Below are positions 1-7,364 of a stretch of DNA of 7,550 bases, in pieces. How positions within the stretch are numbered: position 1 is the stretch's first letter; each line of letters starts with the position of its first letter. This DNA comes from Chitinophagales bacterium (GTDB lineage: Bacteria > Bacteroidota > Bacteroidia > Chitinophagales > UBA10324), in contig JACCZZ010000229.1 in the NCBI GenBank assembly GCA_013695715.1, positions 1-7,550 on the forward strand, written 5' to 3'. The position numbers and the translations under genes are program-made. The notes beneath the pieces were generated by a model. That model searched no databases. It worked only from the letters and a program-made list of their open reading frames with translations, and was not told the DNA's origin.

Positions 1-1965
1 ATTTTAAGAAATGGCGGATTTATTGACGCGGCTTCGATTTCTGATAACCTGGAAATAATAGGATCGGTAAGTGGTAAGCATGATTACTCTGCAAGATTAT
101 CCGATGATAATAAAACGGTGATCATAAAACCAAAAACAATTTTCAATTACGGAGAAACAGTAACCGTAAATGTACATTCTACATTAAAGACAATAGATGG
201 TCAAACCATTGAAGGCACCACCTTTAGCTTCAAAACAAGAAATGAAATTACCGCAGAAGAAAAAGAACGGTATAAGCAAAGCAGGATAGAGGAAGAATCA
301 GAGTTCATGGGTAATGATGACAGCAAGCAAATGGAGCAAAAGATAAAATACCCGCTCGATTCAATGCCTACCTTTCAAATTACCCATAACGAAAATCCCC
401 CCGGCCGTGTCTTTTACTGCAATCAGCAGGAGATGGATGAAAGTAATACCAATTCTTTTCCAACTATTATTGAAAATGATGGCACTATCGTTTGGGCTCG
501 TGATCTGGGAAGAGATGGACATGATTTTAAAATAAATTACAATGGATACCTCACCTATTACAGTTATACATCATCAAGTTGGATGGTGATGGATTCAAAC
601 TATAATCTAATTGATTCAGTGGAATGCGGAAACGGGTACGCTGATGAAACCAACGGCCATGATATGGTGATGTATCCCAATGGTCATGTATATCTTTTTG
701 CATACAACGACCAAACTGTTGATATGACTGCCTATGGCGGAATAAACAATGCCACTGTTAAACAGATTGTTCTGCAGGAGCTTGATGCAAGCCAGGATGT
801 TATATTTGAATGGAGAAGCTTTGACCATTTCGAATTTACTGATGCTATTGCACAGATTCCTCTTACCAATTCAACTATTGACTACTGCCATACCAATTCT
901 ATTGAGAGGGATTTTGATGGAAACATTCTGATCTCCAGCAGAAATTTCAGCGAGCTCACTAAGATCAATTCTGAAACCGGTGATATCATCTGGCGCATGG
1001 GTGGTGAAAACAATCAATTCACCTTTGTAAATGATAACATTCCGCAGCATTTCAGCCAGCAGCACGATTTACGCCGTTTGCCAAATGGCCACATCACTAT
1101 TTTCAATAATGGAAACTATTTACCCGTTGAAAGATCAAGCGCAAAAGAATATGCACTCGATGAGGTGAATAAGATCGCCACGCTGGTCTGGTATTATGAG
1201 CATCCTAATATTAATGGGAATAACGTATTTGGCCGTGCCACCGGCAGCACTCAGCGGTTAGCCAATGGAAACACAATGATCTGCTGGGGCACCATTTTTT
1301 GGAACCTGGGAATACCAAACATGACTGAGGTAAACTATCAGAAGCAGATCGTTTGGGAGATGGTATTTGATGAAACAGGACAGAAAAGTTATCGCTCTCA
1401 CAGATACTTATGGAATCCCTGCAGCAGAATTACAGGTTATACGATGAAGTCAAATGTGCAGCCTTTACAAGTAATACTTAGCTGGAGGCCAGCAACTGGA
1501 GCTAAAGCCTACGAGGTAAGCTATAGAAAAGAAGGTAACAGCAATTGGGTGAACATTAAGACCAATAAGATAAAAATTTCTCTTACCGATCTTGCCCCGA
1601 ATAAAACTTATGAATGGAAAGTAAAAAGTTTCTGTTCGGATAACCCAAGCCTTCTATCTGCATATTCCGATTTAGCTAAGTTCACTACAGATCCCTTAAA
1701 AGTTGACGGGTCTAATAATATTGCTGAGCCGGAAGTGGTTGTTTACCCTGTACCTGCTGAAGACCGCATTACCATGTCTTTTAACAATGCTGCGGACGCA
1801 TTGATAATCATTACAGATGTAATGGGCAAGATAATGTATCAGACGAAATGTAATCAGGAGAACGAAAGCATAGATGTAGAAGTAGCTAATTGGGTTCATG
1901 GCCTTTACATTGTGGAGGTAAAAACCGAATCGTTTTCTGTTACAAGGAAGTTCATTGTAAATTGA
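1..1965 (+). CDS. Secreted arylsulfotransferase-family protein with Ig-like, FnIII and T9SS sorting domains (5' partial)
   Basis: The frame is open from base 1, so the gene starts upstream; 654 residues are visible. A GTG at 118 is not the start, because an Ig-like domain (SbsA/Big_5 type) runs through it (residues about 1-80, ending in TTFSFKTR). A charged linker follows, then an arylsulfotransferase (ASST) type beta-propeller at about 128-470. Its repeated blades have the form DG-I-W, as in NDGTIVWARDLG and SETGDIIWRMGG, and it carries family-like histidines at H220 (NGHDM), H297 (CHTNS) and H355 (QQHDLRR), plus R314 (SSRN). A fibronectin III domain spans about 474-560 (KTYEWKVKSF). Residues about 579-654 form a T9SS type A sorting domain (VVVYPVPAEDRITMSF to GLYIVEV to KFIVN). 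The protein is therefore expected to be exported to the cell surface or medium through T9SS. ASST enzymes move sulfate between phenolic compounds, but the substrate here is unknown. I cannot map the catalytic histidine with certainty, so activity is inferred. Confidence 0.9.
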   Translation: MLRNGGFIDAASISDNLEIIGSVSGKHDYSARLSDDNKTVIIKPKTIFNYGETVTVNVHSTLKTIDGQTIEGTTFSFKTRNEITAEEKERYKQSRIEEESEFMGNDDSKQMEQKIKYPLDSMPTFQITHNENPPGRVFYCNQQEMDESNTNSFPTIIENDGTIVWARDLGRDGHDFKINYNGYLTYYSYTSSSWMVMDSNYNLIDSVECGNGYADETNGHDMVMYPNGHVYLFAYNDQTVDMTAYGGINNATVKQIVLQELDASQDVIFEWRSFDHFEFTDAIAQIPLTNSTIDYCHTNSIERDFDGNILISSRNFSELTKINSETGDIIWRMGGENNQFTFVNDNIPQHFSQQHDLRRLPNGHITIFNNGNYLPVERSSAKEYALDEVNKIATLVWYYEHPNINGNNVFGRATGSTQRLANGNTMICWGTIFWNLGIPNMTEVNYQKQIVWEMVFDETGQKSYRSHRYLWNPCSRITGYTMKSNVQPLQVILSWRPATGAKAYEVSYRKEGNSNWVNIKTNKIKISLTDLAPNKTYEWKVKSFCSDNPSLLSAYSDLAKFTTDPLKVDGSNNIAEPEVVVYPVPAEDRITMSFNNAADALIIITDVMGKIMYQTKCNQENESIDVEVANWVHGLYIVEVKTESFSVTRKFIVN

Positions 1966-1982
1966 TTCATTTCTTTTGTAAT

Positions 1983-2024
1983 TGAAGAGATTGTCTTTAT
2001 TAAGTTTCTGAGACAGTCTCTTCA
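1983..2024 (+). terminator. Hairpin terminator after the arylsulfotransferase-like gene
   Basis: The left arm at 1984-1996 (GAAGAGATTGTCT) pairs with 2011-2023 (AGACAGTCTCTTC) over 13 positions with one G-U wobble. A further T-A pair (1983/2024) closes the base, and the loop is 14 bases. It starts 18 bases after the stop codon. The 3' side is AT-rich (ATTATATATT) but has no clean T-run, so termination could be bidirectional or partly Rho-dependent. It separates this gene from the downstream ABM gene. Confidence 0.65.
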
Positions 2025-2096
2025 TTATATATTATGCTGTGATGATCCTTATAGAATATCTGACTTAAAGTACATGCATAAATTGAGCAATCACTC

Positions 2097-2435
2097 TTGA
2101 ACAATAATCGAATTAACTTAATTGCAGCTACTCCACCCCCACCCTACTACGCAGTAATATTTACCTCTCTCCGCACAGATAAAGAGAATGGTTACGCTGC
2201 AGCCTCAAAACGTACGGTTGAACTTGCAATCCTTCAACCTGGCTTCCTTGGTGTGGAAAGTGCACGTGAGGATTTGGGAATTACAGTTTCTTATTGGGAA
2301 AGTCTAGAAGCTATAAAAAACTGGAAGCAACAAAGTGAACATCTTTTAGCACAGCAAAGGGGTAGAGATTATTGGTACTCAGCATATAAAACGCGTATTT
2401 GTAAAGTGAACGCGACTACCGATTTGAACGGTTAG
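2097..2435 (+). CDS. Antibiotic biosynthesis monooxygenase (ABM) family protein, non-ATG start
   Basis: This encodes about 112 residues of a small ferredoxin-like alpha+beta fold protein of the ABM superfamily (COG2329-like). Recognisable segments are TPPPPYYAVIFTSLRTD, LAILQPGFLGVESARE, ITVSYWESLEAIKNWK and GRDYWYSAYKTRICKV. The family acts as small dimers, and some members are monooxygenases or heme-degrading enzymes. For this subgroup the substrate is not known to me. There is no ATG anywhere in the frame. An upstream in-frame stop lies at 2079 and the only usual initiator is TTG at 2097. From memory, homologues start right at the IAATP segment, where this gene has TTA-ATT (2118-2123), so the ATT at 2121 is an alternative start. 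The C-terminal tail (NATTDLNG) does not look like the family ending I remember. No clear promoter is visible. The gene stands alone between a terminator and a long non-coding stretch. Loss of the start codon, making it a pseudogene, is possible. Confidence 0.8.
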   Translation: MNNNRINLIAATPPPPYYAVIFTSLRTDKENGYAAASKRTVELAILQPGFLGVESAREDLGITVSYWESLEAIKNWKQQSEHLLAQQRGRDYWYSAYKTRICKVNATTDLNG

Positions 2436-2664
2436 CACCTATCGGGAAAGAACAACATCCTATTAATTCTACCGAATGATTTAGTCTATTCTGCTTCAGA
2501 ATTTAGTTCTGCATTAGCGGTAATTCATCATATCTGATAGAGTTTGGTTTGGGTTAAAAATAAAGAGGATCAACTTGATTTGTATTGAAGGATAATTTGG
2601 GGGATAAGATCTTAATTTCTAATAAGCCATTCTAGTATTATTTTCTGAAACCTTTTAAAACGTT

Positions 2665-2757
2665 TAAGTTAAGTCATAGGAAGAAAAAGCTTGTGGTGGT
2701 AGAAAAGGATTCCCCTAGCAATTTCTGTAAACATTTTTATACCCCCTAAGTTAAGTC
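2665..2757. repeat. 11-base direct repeat pair
   Basis: TAAGTTAAGTC occurs exactly at 2665-2675 and again at 2747-2757, a period of 82 bases. The second copy abuts the left arm of the large inverted repeat. The copies are short and AT-rich, so chance is possible, but the position suggests they belong to the same decayed repeat material. Confidence 0.35.
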
Positions 2758-2761
2758 TCCG

Positions 2762-2922
2762 AGGAACGACAGTATGGTAGTACAACGATCGACAAAATAA
2801 TGAGGCTTGTGATTTCAATTAACATGCTGTTGATGATACCCTAATGCTTAAAAGAAAAAATTTTTCACCCCTACAGGGCTAGGTGATTGAGTGTTCTTGA
2901 TTTCTACCATACTGTCGCTCCT
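2762..2922. repeat. Imperfect inverted repeat, likely remains of an interspersed palindromic element
   Basis: The arms are 2762-2779 (AGGAACGACAGTATGGTA) and 2905-2922 (TACCATACTGTCGCTCCT). They are reverse complements over 18 positions with one mismatch, and the inner 13 are perfect (2767-2779 with 2905-2917). The spacer is 125 bases and contains a C-rich segment with a small palindrome, CCCTACAGGG (2870-2879), and an A/T palindrome (2854-2866). The 3' arm continues into GCTCCTAAGGAAGC, a near-hairpin. From memory, intergenic palindromic repeats with 'cccctacgggg' and 'ccatactgtcgctcctacggag' type cores occur in many copies in some Bacteroidetes genomes. This looks like a degraded or rearranged copy, which I cannot confirm here. 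The element ends about 40 bases before the typA promoter. Confidence 0.7.
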
Positions 2923-2965
2923 AAGGAAGCTAAGCAACACGGTTTTCCTTTTGAGTTATTAAGGC

Positions 2966-2973
2966 TATCTTTG
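2966..2973 (+). promoter_or_regulatory. Bacteroidetes-type -7 promoter element of typA
   Basis: TATCTTTG matches the Bacteroidetes -7 consensus TAnnTTTG exactly. It puts a transcription start near 2978-2982 and gives a leader of roughly 20 bases before the ATG at 2998. A TTTTG at 2949-2953 is the nearest -33-like motif, but it is closer than the usual spacing of about 19 bases, so the -33 element is weak. The site supports the 2998 start and argues against the longer frame from 2887. Confidence 0.6.
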
Positions 2974-2997
2974 CACCTCGAAATTTTAAAAATTTGC

Positions 2998-4812
2998 ATG
3001 CTTTCTATCCGTAACATTGCTATAATAGCCCATGTAGATCATGGGAAAACAACCTTAGTTGATAAAATTCTTCATCAATCAAACCTTTTTCGTGATAACC
3101 AGGAAACAGGCGATCTGATCTTAGACAGTAATCCACTTGAAAGAGAGCGAGGTATAACCATTCTTTCTAAAAATGTTTCCGTACGTTATGGTGATGTTAA
3201 GATTAACATCATTGATACTCCAGGTCACTCAGATTTTGGCGGAGAGGTGGAAAGAGTATTAAACATGGCAGACGGAGTTCTGTTGCTGGTAGATGCATTC
3301 GAAGGTCCAATGCCTCAAACACGTTTTGTATTGCAGAAAGCTCTTGAGCTTGGAAAGAAAGCCATTGTGGTTATTAATAAAGTAGATAAGCCTAATTGCC
3401 ATCCGGAAGTAGTGCATGAGCAGGTTTTCGAATTATTTTTTAATCTGAGTGCAACAGAAGAGCAATTAAATTTTCCAACCATGTATGGCTCTTCAAAGCA
3501 GGGCTGGATGAGCACGGATTGGCAGAAACCGACTGAAAATCTGATTCCTCTTTTTGAGACCATTATCAGCTACATTCCAGAAGCACTTGCATTGGAGGGA
3601 ACTCCTCAGATGCAAATCACCTCTCTTGATTATTCTTCCTATACCGGACGTATTGCAATAGGGCGTATTTTGAGAGGTAAACTAACAGAAGGAATGCCGG
3701 TAAGCCTTGTAAAGCGGAACGGAGATATTAAAAAATCCCGTATCAAAGAACTTTATACTTTTGAAGGGTTAGGACGTAAAAGAGTGACAGAAGTTATTGC
3801 CGGGGATATATGCGCCATTTTCGGTATTGATGATTTTGAAATAGGTGATACTGTAGCAGATTTTGAATCGCCTGAAGGGCTTAAGCCTATTTCCATTGAT
3901 GAGCCAACAATTAATATGTTGTTCACCATCAACAATTCTCCCTTCTTTGGAAAAGAAGGCAAGCTGGTAACTTCTCAGCGTGTAAGAGAACGCCTGGAAA
4001 AGGAGACTGAGAAAAACCTTGCATTAAGGTTGGAAGATACGGAATCACCCGATGCCATACTTGTGTATGGGCGTGGCATATTACATCTTTCTATTTTGAT
4101 TGAAACAATGAGGCGTGAAGGATATGAAATTCAGGTAGGTCAGCCCAAGGTAATTATCAAACATATCGAAGGAGTTAAAAGCGAACCTGTTGAAGTGCTT
4201 ACAGTGAATGTTCCGGGCGAATATGCCGGAAAAGTAATAGAAATGGTCTCTGCCAGAAAAGGAGAAATGACAGTGATGGAACCAAAGGGGGATGTGCAAC
4301 ACCTCGAATTTAATATTCCATCCAGAGGGTTAGTTGGCCTCCGTAACAACATGCTCACTGCAACGGCCGGTGAAGCCATCATGGCCCACCGCTTTAAAGC
4401 TTTTGAACCTTGGAAAGGAAATATTCCTGGAAGGAATAATGGAGTGCTCATCCCATTAGAAAAAGGCATAGCCACTGCATATTCCATAGACGCTTTACAA
4501 GACCGGGGTGTGTTTTTTATTGAACCAGGAGAGGAAATTTATGGTGGTCAAATTATAGGGGAACACATCAGACCGGGTGACCTTGTGATTAATGTGGTGA
4601 AGACAAAAAAGCTGAGTAACATGCGCGCATCAGGAACTGATGAAGCAGTACGCATAGCTCCAAAAATTAATTTTTCTTTGGAAGAAGCTCTGGAATTTAT
4701 TCAGGATGATGAATTCGTAGAGGTGACTCCAAAATCTATACGCATGCGTAAAATTGTTCTCGATCATAATGAGCGGGCGCGAAAAATGAAGGAAGTAGTT
4801 GCAATGGCTTAG
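2998..4812 (+). CDS. typA: Ribosome-associated translational GTPase TypA/BipA
   Basis: This is a complete 604-residue translation-factor GTPase of the TypA/BipA family, close to the usual length of about 600-610. G motifs are intact: G1 AHVDHGKTT (11-19), G2 RGITI (51-55), G3 DTPGH (73-77), G4 NKVD (127-130) and a G5-like GSSKQGW (164-170). Behind these come the EF-Tu-like domain 2 (about 200-290), an EF-G-like domain III (RERLEKETEKNLALRL), domain V (EPVEVLTVNVPGEYAGKVIEMV) and the BipA-specific C-terminal domain (SRGLVGLRNNMLTAT, KTKKLSNMRASGTDEA). BipA binds the 70S ribosome in the cytoplasm and helps large-subunit assembly and growth under stress such as cold. ATG 2998 was chosen because MLSIRNIAIIAHVDHGKTT matches the family's N-terminus and a promoter motif sits just upstream. 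The frame is open back to a TTG at 2887, but that 37-residue extension crosses a repeat. No SD sequence is visible. It appears monocistronic. Confidence 0.97.
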   Translation: MLSIRNIAIIAHVDHGKTTLVDKILHQSNLFRDNQETGDLILDSNPLERERGITILSKNVSVRYGDVKINIIDTPGHSDFGGEVERVLNMADGVLLLVDAFEGPMPQTRFVLQKALELGKKAIVVINKVDKPNCHPEVVHEQVFELFFNLSATEEQLNFPTMYGSSKQGWMSTDWQKPTENLIPLFETIISYIPEALALEGTPQMQITSLDYSSYTGRIAIGRILRGKLTEGMPVSLVKRNGDIKKSRIKELYTFEGLGRKRVTEVIAGDICAIFGIDDFEIGDTVADFESPEGLKPISIDEPTINMLFTINNSPFFGKEGKLVTSQRVRERLEKETEKNLALRLEDTESPDAILVYGRGILHLSILIETMRREGYEIQVGQPKVIIKHIEGVKSEPVEVLTVNVPGEYAGKVIEMVSARKGEMTVMEPKGDVQHLEFNIPSRGLVGLRNNMLTATAGEAIMAHRFKAFEPWKGNIPGRNNGVLIPLEKGIATAYSIDALQDRGVFFIEPGEEIYGGQIIGEHIRPGDLVINVVKTKKLSNMRASGTDEAVRIAPKINFSLEEALEFIQDDEFVEVTPKSIRMRKIVLDHNERARKMKEVVAMA

Positions 4813-4814
4813 GC

Positions 4815-4833
4815 AAGCATGCAATAATTGCTT
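4815..4833 (+). terminator. Weak hairpin after typA
   Basis: AAGCA (4815-4819) pairs with TGCTT (4829-4833) around a 9-base loop, three bases after the typA stop. Only five pairs form, and the following CTATTTGTTAT is merely T-rich. It is a possible but poor terminator. Confidence 0.25.
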
Positions 4834-4893
4834 CTATTTGTTATAACATTTCCAGATCAATTTATTACATTAAGTGTGCTCTCATACTTCAGT

Positions 4894-4901
4894 CACTTTT
4901 G
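4894..4901 (+). promoter_or_regulatory. Possible -7 element for the zinc-ribbon gene
   Basis: CACTTTTG differs from TAnnTTTG at one position. It would start transcription near 4908, about 80 bases before the ATG at 4991. A second one-mismatch candidate, TCTATTTG, lies at 4833-4840. Neither has a clear -33 partner, so the choice is uncertain. Confidence 0.3.
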
Positions 4902-4990
4902 TAATACGATATTTTCAATAATCCTTACAGAAAATCCTGAATCATTAAATAAATTAAAAGAAAAAATTGCAAAATAAAGTGGCCGCCAAA

Positions 4991-5620
4991 ATGTATTTTA
5001 AACAAAATGAGGTGGAATTTTTAAGCCTCTACCATCATTTCAAAAATATGATTGAAGCCGGCACCATAAAGAATGATCAAAATGCAGTTCAGTTCATAGA
5101 TATTCTTGAATCTATAGTGAGGTCGCTCAATGATATTGTTCAATTGAGAAAGGAGGCTGATGAAATGGAGGAGATTAAGAATAATAGTTGGAATGATGTA
5201 TCAGGAAATTGTCCCGTTTGTAAACAAATTGTAACTGTCACTATCATTGGGGAAATTGTCAATAACCATGGTTTCAGGGTTAACATTCTTAAATGCAATG
5301 ATTGTGGTACAGAGTTCAATGACTATTTACCTACTAAACAAGATGAGTTATTGAAATGGTATGAATATTTCTTCAACCATCTAATCTCTCAGGAAATCGA
5401 AACAAATTCTGCTCTCTTTCAAATTCCACGTGAAGAACTCACTTCTTTAAGGGAGCTATATGATGATTTGAAAAGAAATCAGCATTCGGTAAAAGAATCG
5501 AAAAAACAATTGGAGATAATAGAGGCAACAGCGGATAAACAAATGAAAGAAATAACTCAATATCTATATTTGATTTTCGGTCAAACTATCTCCGGAGAAC
5601 AGCAAATTAAATTGAATTAA
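4991..5620 (+). CDS. Unrecognised protein with a four-cysteine zinc ribbon between helical segments
   Basis: I do not recognise the family. The 209-residue product has no signal peptide or membrane segment and is probably cytoplasmic. Residues about 1-66 look helical (FKQNEVEFLSLYHHFKNMI; ILESIVRSLNDIVQLRKEAD). A zinc-ribbon-like motif follows: CPVC (C74, C77) and CNDC (C102, C105) 24 residues apart, with strand-like VTVTIIGEIV and RVNILKC between them, then GTEF. The C-terminal 90 residues are again charged and helical (ELTSLRELYDDLKRNQ; KESKKQLEIIEATADKQMKEI), possibly a coiled coil. Such ribbons bind one zinc ion and often mediate nucleic-acid or protein contacts; which applies here is unknown. 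The start could also be GTG 4979 or TTG 4967 (stop at 4955); ATG was preferred as the commonest initiator. The gene ends 28 bases from the convergent barrel gene, so it is not in an operon with it. Confidence 0.82.
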   Translation: MYFKQNEVEFLSLYHHFKNMIEAGTIKNDQNAVQFIDILESIVRSLNDIVQLRKEADEMEEIKNNSWNDVSGNCPVCKQIVTVTIIGEIVNNHGFRVNILKCNDCGTEFNDYLPTKQDELLKWYEYFFNHLISQEIETNSALFQIPREELTSLRELYDDLKRNQHSVKESKKQLEIIEATADKQMKEITQYLYLIFGQTISGEQQIKLN

Positions 5621-5648
5621 CCATTGGCATTTGGCATCCCTTATACTG

Positions 5649-7301
5649 TTAAAACATTAGCTTCACCCCTGCCATAGCCTGAAAACCATATGTTGGATAA
5701 TTATACCATAAGCTGTTTTTCGAGCCTGTGATATTATTAAGTGCAATCCAGAAGGCAATGTTCTTTTTATAATTATAAGTCAATGATAGATTTACATCCG
5801 CTCTGCCATTTAAATGTGTTGATGCAGAATCACCGGGCATTATGGTATATGCTCCACTATTTGCAAAGAAGTCTGCCTGAGCAAAAATTTTATTCTGGAT
5901 GTTATAATTAAAGGTCAACTGTAACTTCGATTTAGGTATGCCCCAGGGTTCATCATCAAAATCCAAAGAGTAAGACTCTGTCTCACCGCTTAGCACCACA
6001 TTAATTCGCTCAGATTGCTTGTAACCAATCTCACCATGTAATTTGAAGATATTTGCATTAGCATAATAGATGACATTGTAATAAGCAGGGTTGGAAGCGT
6101 CAGGCAAATAAAAAGGCATGTTGGTATAAGTTCCAAATCCACCCTTTATGTTATAAGAGAAGTTGTTGCCGTAACTTCCTTTCACACCAAGAAAAATGTC
6201 GCTTATTTTCGAAAATGAATTCTGAAAATTGTTCAGATAAGGATTTACAGTTGTAATCTCCTGCAATGTTGCAGCCCTCCAGCCGCCCTCCCATCCAAAG
6301 TAGGGTATCAGGTAATCTCCTAAGAGCTTATACTCCGCTCCCAACTTTGGGAAAAACGACGCCGAATTATTAAAGAAACTCAAATTCATTCCCGCAGTAA
6401 GGCTAAGTCTCTCTAGTGATAATTGATAATATGGTATTAGCGAAAAGACAGATTGTGTTGTATCATAAAAAGACAATTGCCTGTAATTGAGATTCTGCAG
6501 AATGAATTCTAAATTTGCACTATGAATCTTCTCAATTTGTTTATGAACAATGAAATTAAAATTCAAGTAATTCTCTTTATCCTGTAAACTACTGGAGCTA
6601 TTAGGAACATTAGAGAAGTTGTGGTATTTAAGGTTTATGTTATAATCCCAATCGCCTTTCAAAATTTTTGTATTCCTAAACCCTACCTCAACCGGAACAT
6701 AATTGTACGTATGCTTCAATAGCTTCTTGTTAAACTCACTGGTATCTAAAAAACTCTCAGCATAATGAAAATTTTTACGGTGATCGTAACCGATACTCCC
6801 AGATAGCGCTGTAGTTCCTACATATGCTGTTCCAAAGGCTGTTCCTCCTGTATGGCTAAAATCCTGAAAGTCAACCTTGCTTCCATTAGACGATAAGTGA
6901 TGAAAATTCAAACCGTAAGAAAATTTTTCCGAAGCACCATTGTGCAGATAGAGATCTATAAGCGGTGTAAGTTGTGTTCCGAAGCCGGCCTTTACCATGT
7001 TGTCCTGAGATAAAATAACCTCTTCCTTTGGCAAGGATACTGCACGAATTTCTGCTGGAATAAATGGCACCTCTATTAAATGAGATTTTACGTCATAATC
7101 AAGTACTTCTATATTTGAATCCACTCTGGCGGGCTGGGCCTTAAATTCAATTTTTTCAGCATCCGCAAGCAGTGGCTGATAAGGTTTAATGATATCAACT
7201 TCTTCTGTTTTTATAATACCCTGGGCGCTGCAATGCTGAGAGGTAAAAAAGGTGAAAAGTGACACGATAACTACTATTACGTAATAATCCCTTTTTACCA
7301 T
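5649..7301 (-). CDS. Outer-membrane beta-barrel protein (TonB-dependent-receptor-like, no plug seen)
   Basis: The 550-residue product starts at ATG 7301 with a signal peptide (MVKRDYY, hydrophobic VIVVIVSLFTFF, then HCSAQ, cleavage near residue 26-27). The mature N-terminus carries a VDIIKPYQPLLADAEKI segment (35-51) that I recall from Bacteroidetes proteins of this kind. The rest is alternating amphipathic, aromatic-rich beta-strand sequence (NFHHLSS, SGSIGYDHRKNFHY, LKYHNFSN, LTFNYNIQNKIFAQADFF), ending in GFQAMAGVKLMF with the terminal Phe typical of outer-membrane barrels. I see no plug domain or TonB box, so it is not a classical TonB-dependent receptor; transported substrate and role are unknown. 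It follows a TPR-type gene on the same strand, probably a functional pair. The frame is open to an ATG at 7361, three bases after that gene's stop, but the extra 20 residues would precede the signal peptide and overlap a promoter motif, so 7301 is preferred. Confidence 0.88.
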   Translation of the reverse strand: MVKRDYYVIVVIVSLFTFFTSQHCSAQGIIKTEEVDIIKPYQPLLADAEKIEFKAQPARVDSNIEVLDYDVKSHLIEVPFIPAEIRAVSLPKEEVILSQDNMVKAGFGTQLTPLIDLYLHNGASEKFSYGLNFHHLSSNGSKVDFQDFSHTGGTAFGTAYVGTTALSGSIGYDHRKNFHYAESFLDTSEFNKKLLKHTYNYVPVEVGFRNTKILKGDWDYNINLKYHNFSNVPNSSSSLQDKENYLNFNFIVHKQIEKIHSANLEFILQNLNYRQLSFYDTTQSVFSLIPYYQLSLERLSLTAGMNLSFFNNSASFFPKLGAEYKLLGDYLIPYFGWEGGWRAATLQEITTVNPYLNNFQNSFSKISDIFLGVKGSYGNNFSYNIKGGFGTYTNMPFYLPDASNPAYYNVIYYANANIFKLHGEIGYKQSERINVVLSGETESYSLDFDDEPWGIPKSKLQLTFNYNIQNKIFAQADFFANSGAYTIMPGDSASTHLNGRADVNLSLTYNYKKNIAFWIALNNITGSKNSLWYNYPTYGFQAMAGVKLMF

Positions 7302-7354
7302 ATTGATACTATAGAATGAATCAGAGGTCCTTATCCATCTCCAGAAATTTGCTC

Positions 7355-7362
7355 CAAACATA
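7355..7362 (-). promoter_or_regulatory. Bacteroidetes-type -7 element before the barrel gene
   Basis: Read on the minus strand, TATGTTTG matches TAnnTTTG exactly. It lies just after the TPR gene's stop and overlaps the upstream ATG at 7361, so its transcript would start near 7348 and could only use the ATG at 7301, with a leader of about 45 bases. No good -33 element at the usual spacing is seen. The barrel gene may therefore have its own promoter in addition to read-through from the TPR gene. Confidence 0.45.
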
Positions 7363-7364
7363 AG

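Larger units (their letters stand above)
2436..2965. other. Long non-coding stretch before typA
   Basis: I see no gene in this stretch on either strand; stop codons are frequent in all frames. Its left half (2436-2640) shows only a small hairpin at 2488-2502 (ATTCTG, loop CTT, CAGAAT), 52 bases after the ABM stop and without a T-run, so it is a weak terminator candidate at best. The right half (2660-2930) holds repeat-like sequence: an 11-base direct repeat, two similar 'ATTTTT then C-rich' segments (2733-2747 and 2860-2872), an A/T palindrome at 2854-2866, and the long inverted repeat listed separately. An open frame from a TTG at 2887 runs into typA, but it crosses the repeat and the promoter and is probably not translated. 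Confidence 0.7.

Noticed and set aside
1696..2025. 109-codon open frame on the minus strand over the end of the first gene
   Set aside because: It lies antisense to the T9SS sorting domain and its terminator hairpin, has no recognisable domain, and the plus-strand gene is clearly the real one.
2488..2502. Six-pair hairpin (ATTCTG/CAGAAT) after the ABM gene as a terminator
   Set aside because: The stem is short and AT-rich, the loop is three bases, and no T-run follows, so it is mentioned only within the non-coding stretch.
2665..2757. Short repeats upstream of typA as a CRISPR array
   Set aside because: There are only two 11-base copies with one 71-base gap, no further repeats, and no cas genes in the window.
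4140..4487. 115-codon open frame on the minus strand inside typA
   Set aside because: It is antisense to the conserved BipA C-terminal half. Its composition follows from the typA codons and it matches no family I know.
5621..5648. Shared bidirectional terminator in the convergent gap
   Set aside because: The 28-base gap has only a small direct repeat (TTGGCAT, TTGGCAT partly overlapping) and no stem of useful length.
7290..7301. Barrel protein as a lipoprotein, because a Cys follows the hydrophobic stretch of the signal peptide
   Set aside because: The residues before the Cys (SQHC) do not fit a lipobox (L-[AS]-[GA]-C), whereas SAQ fits ordinary signal peptidase I cleavage in Bacteroidetes.
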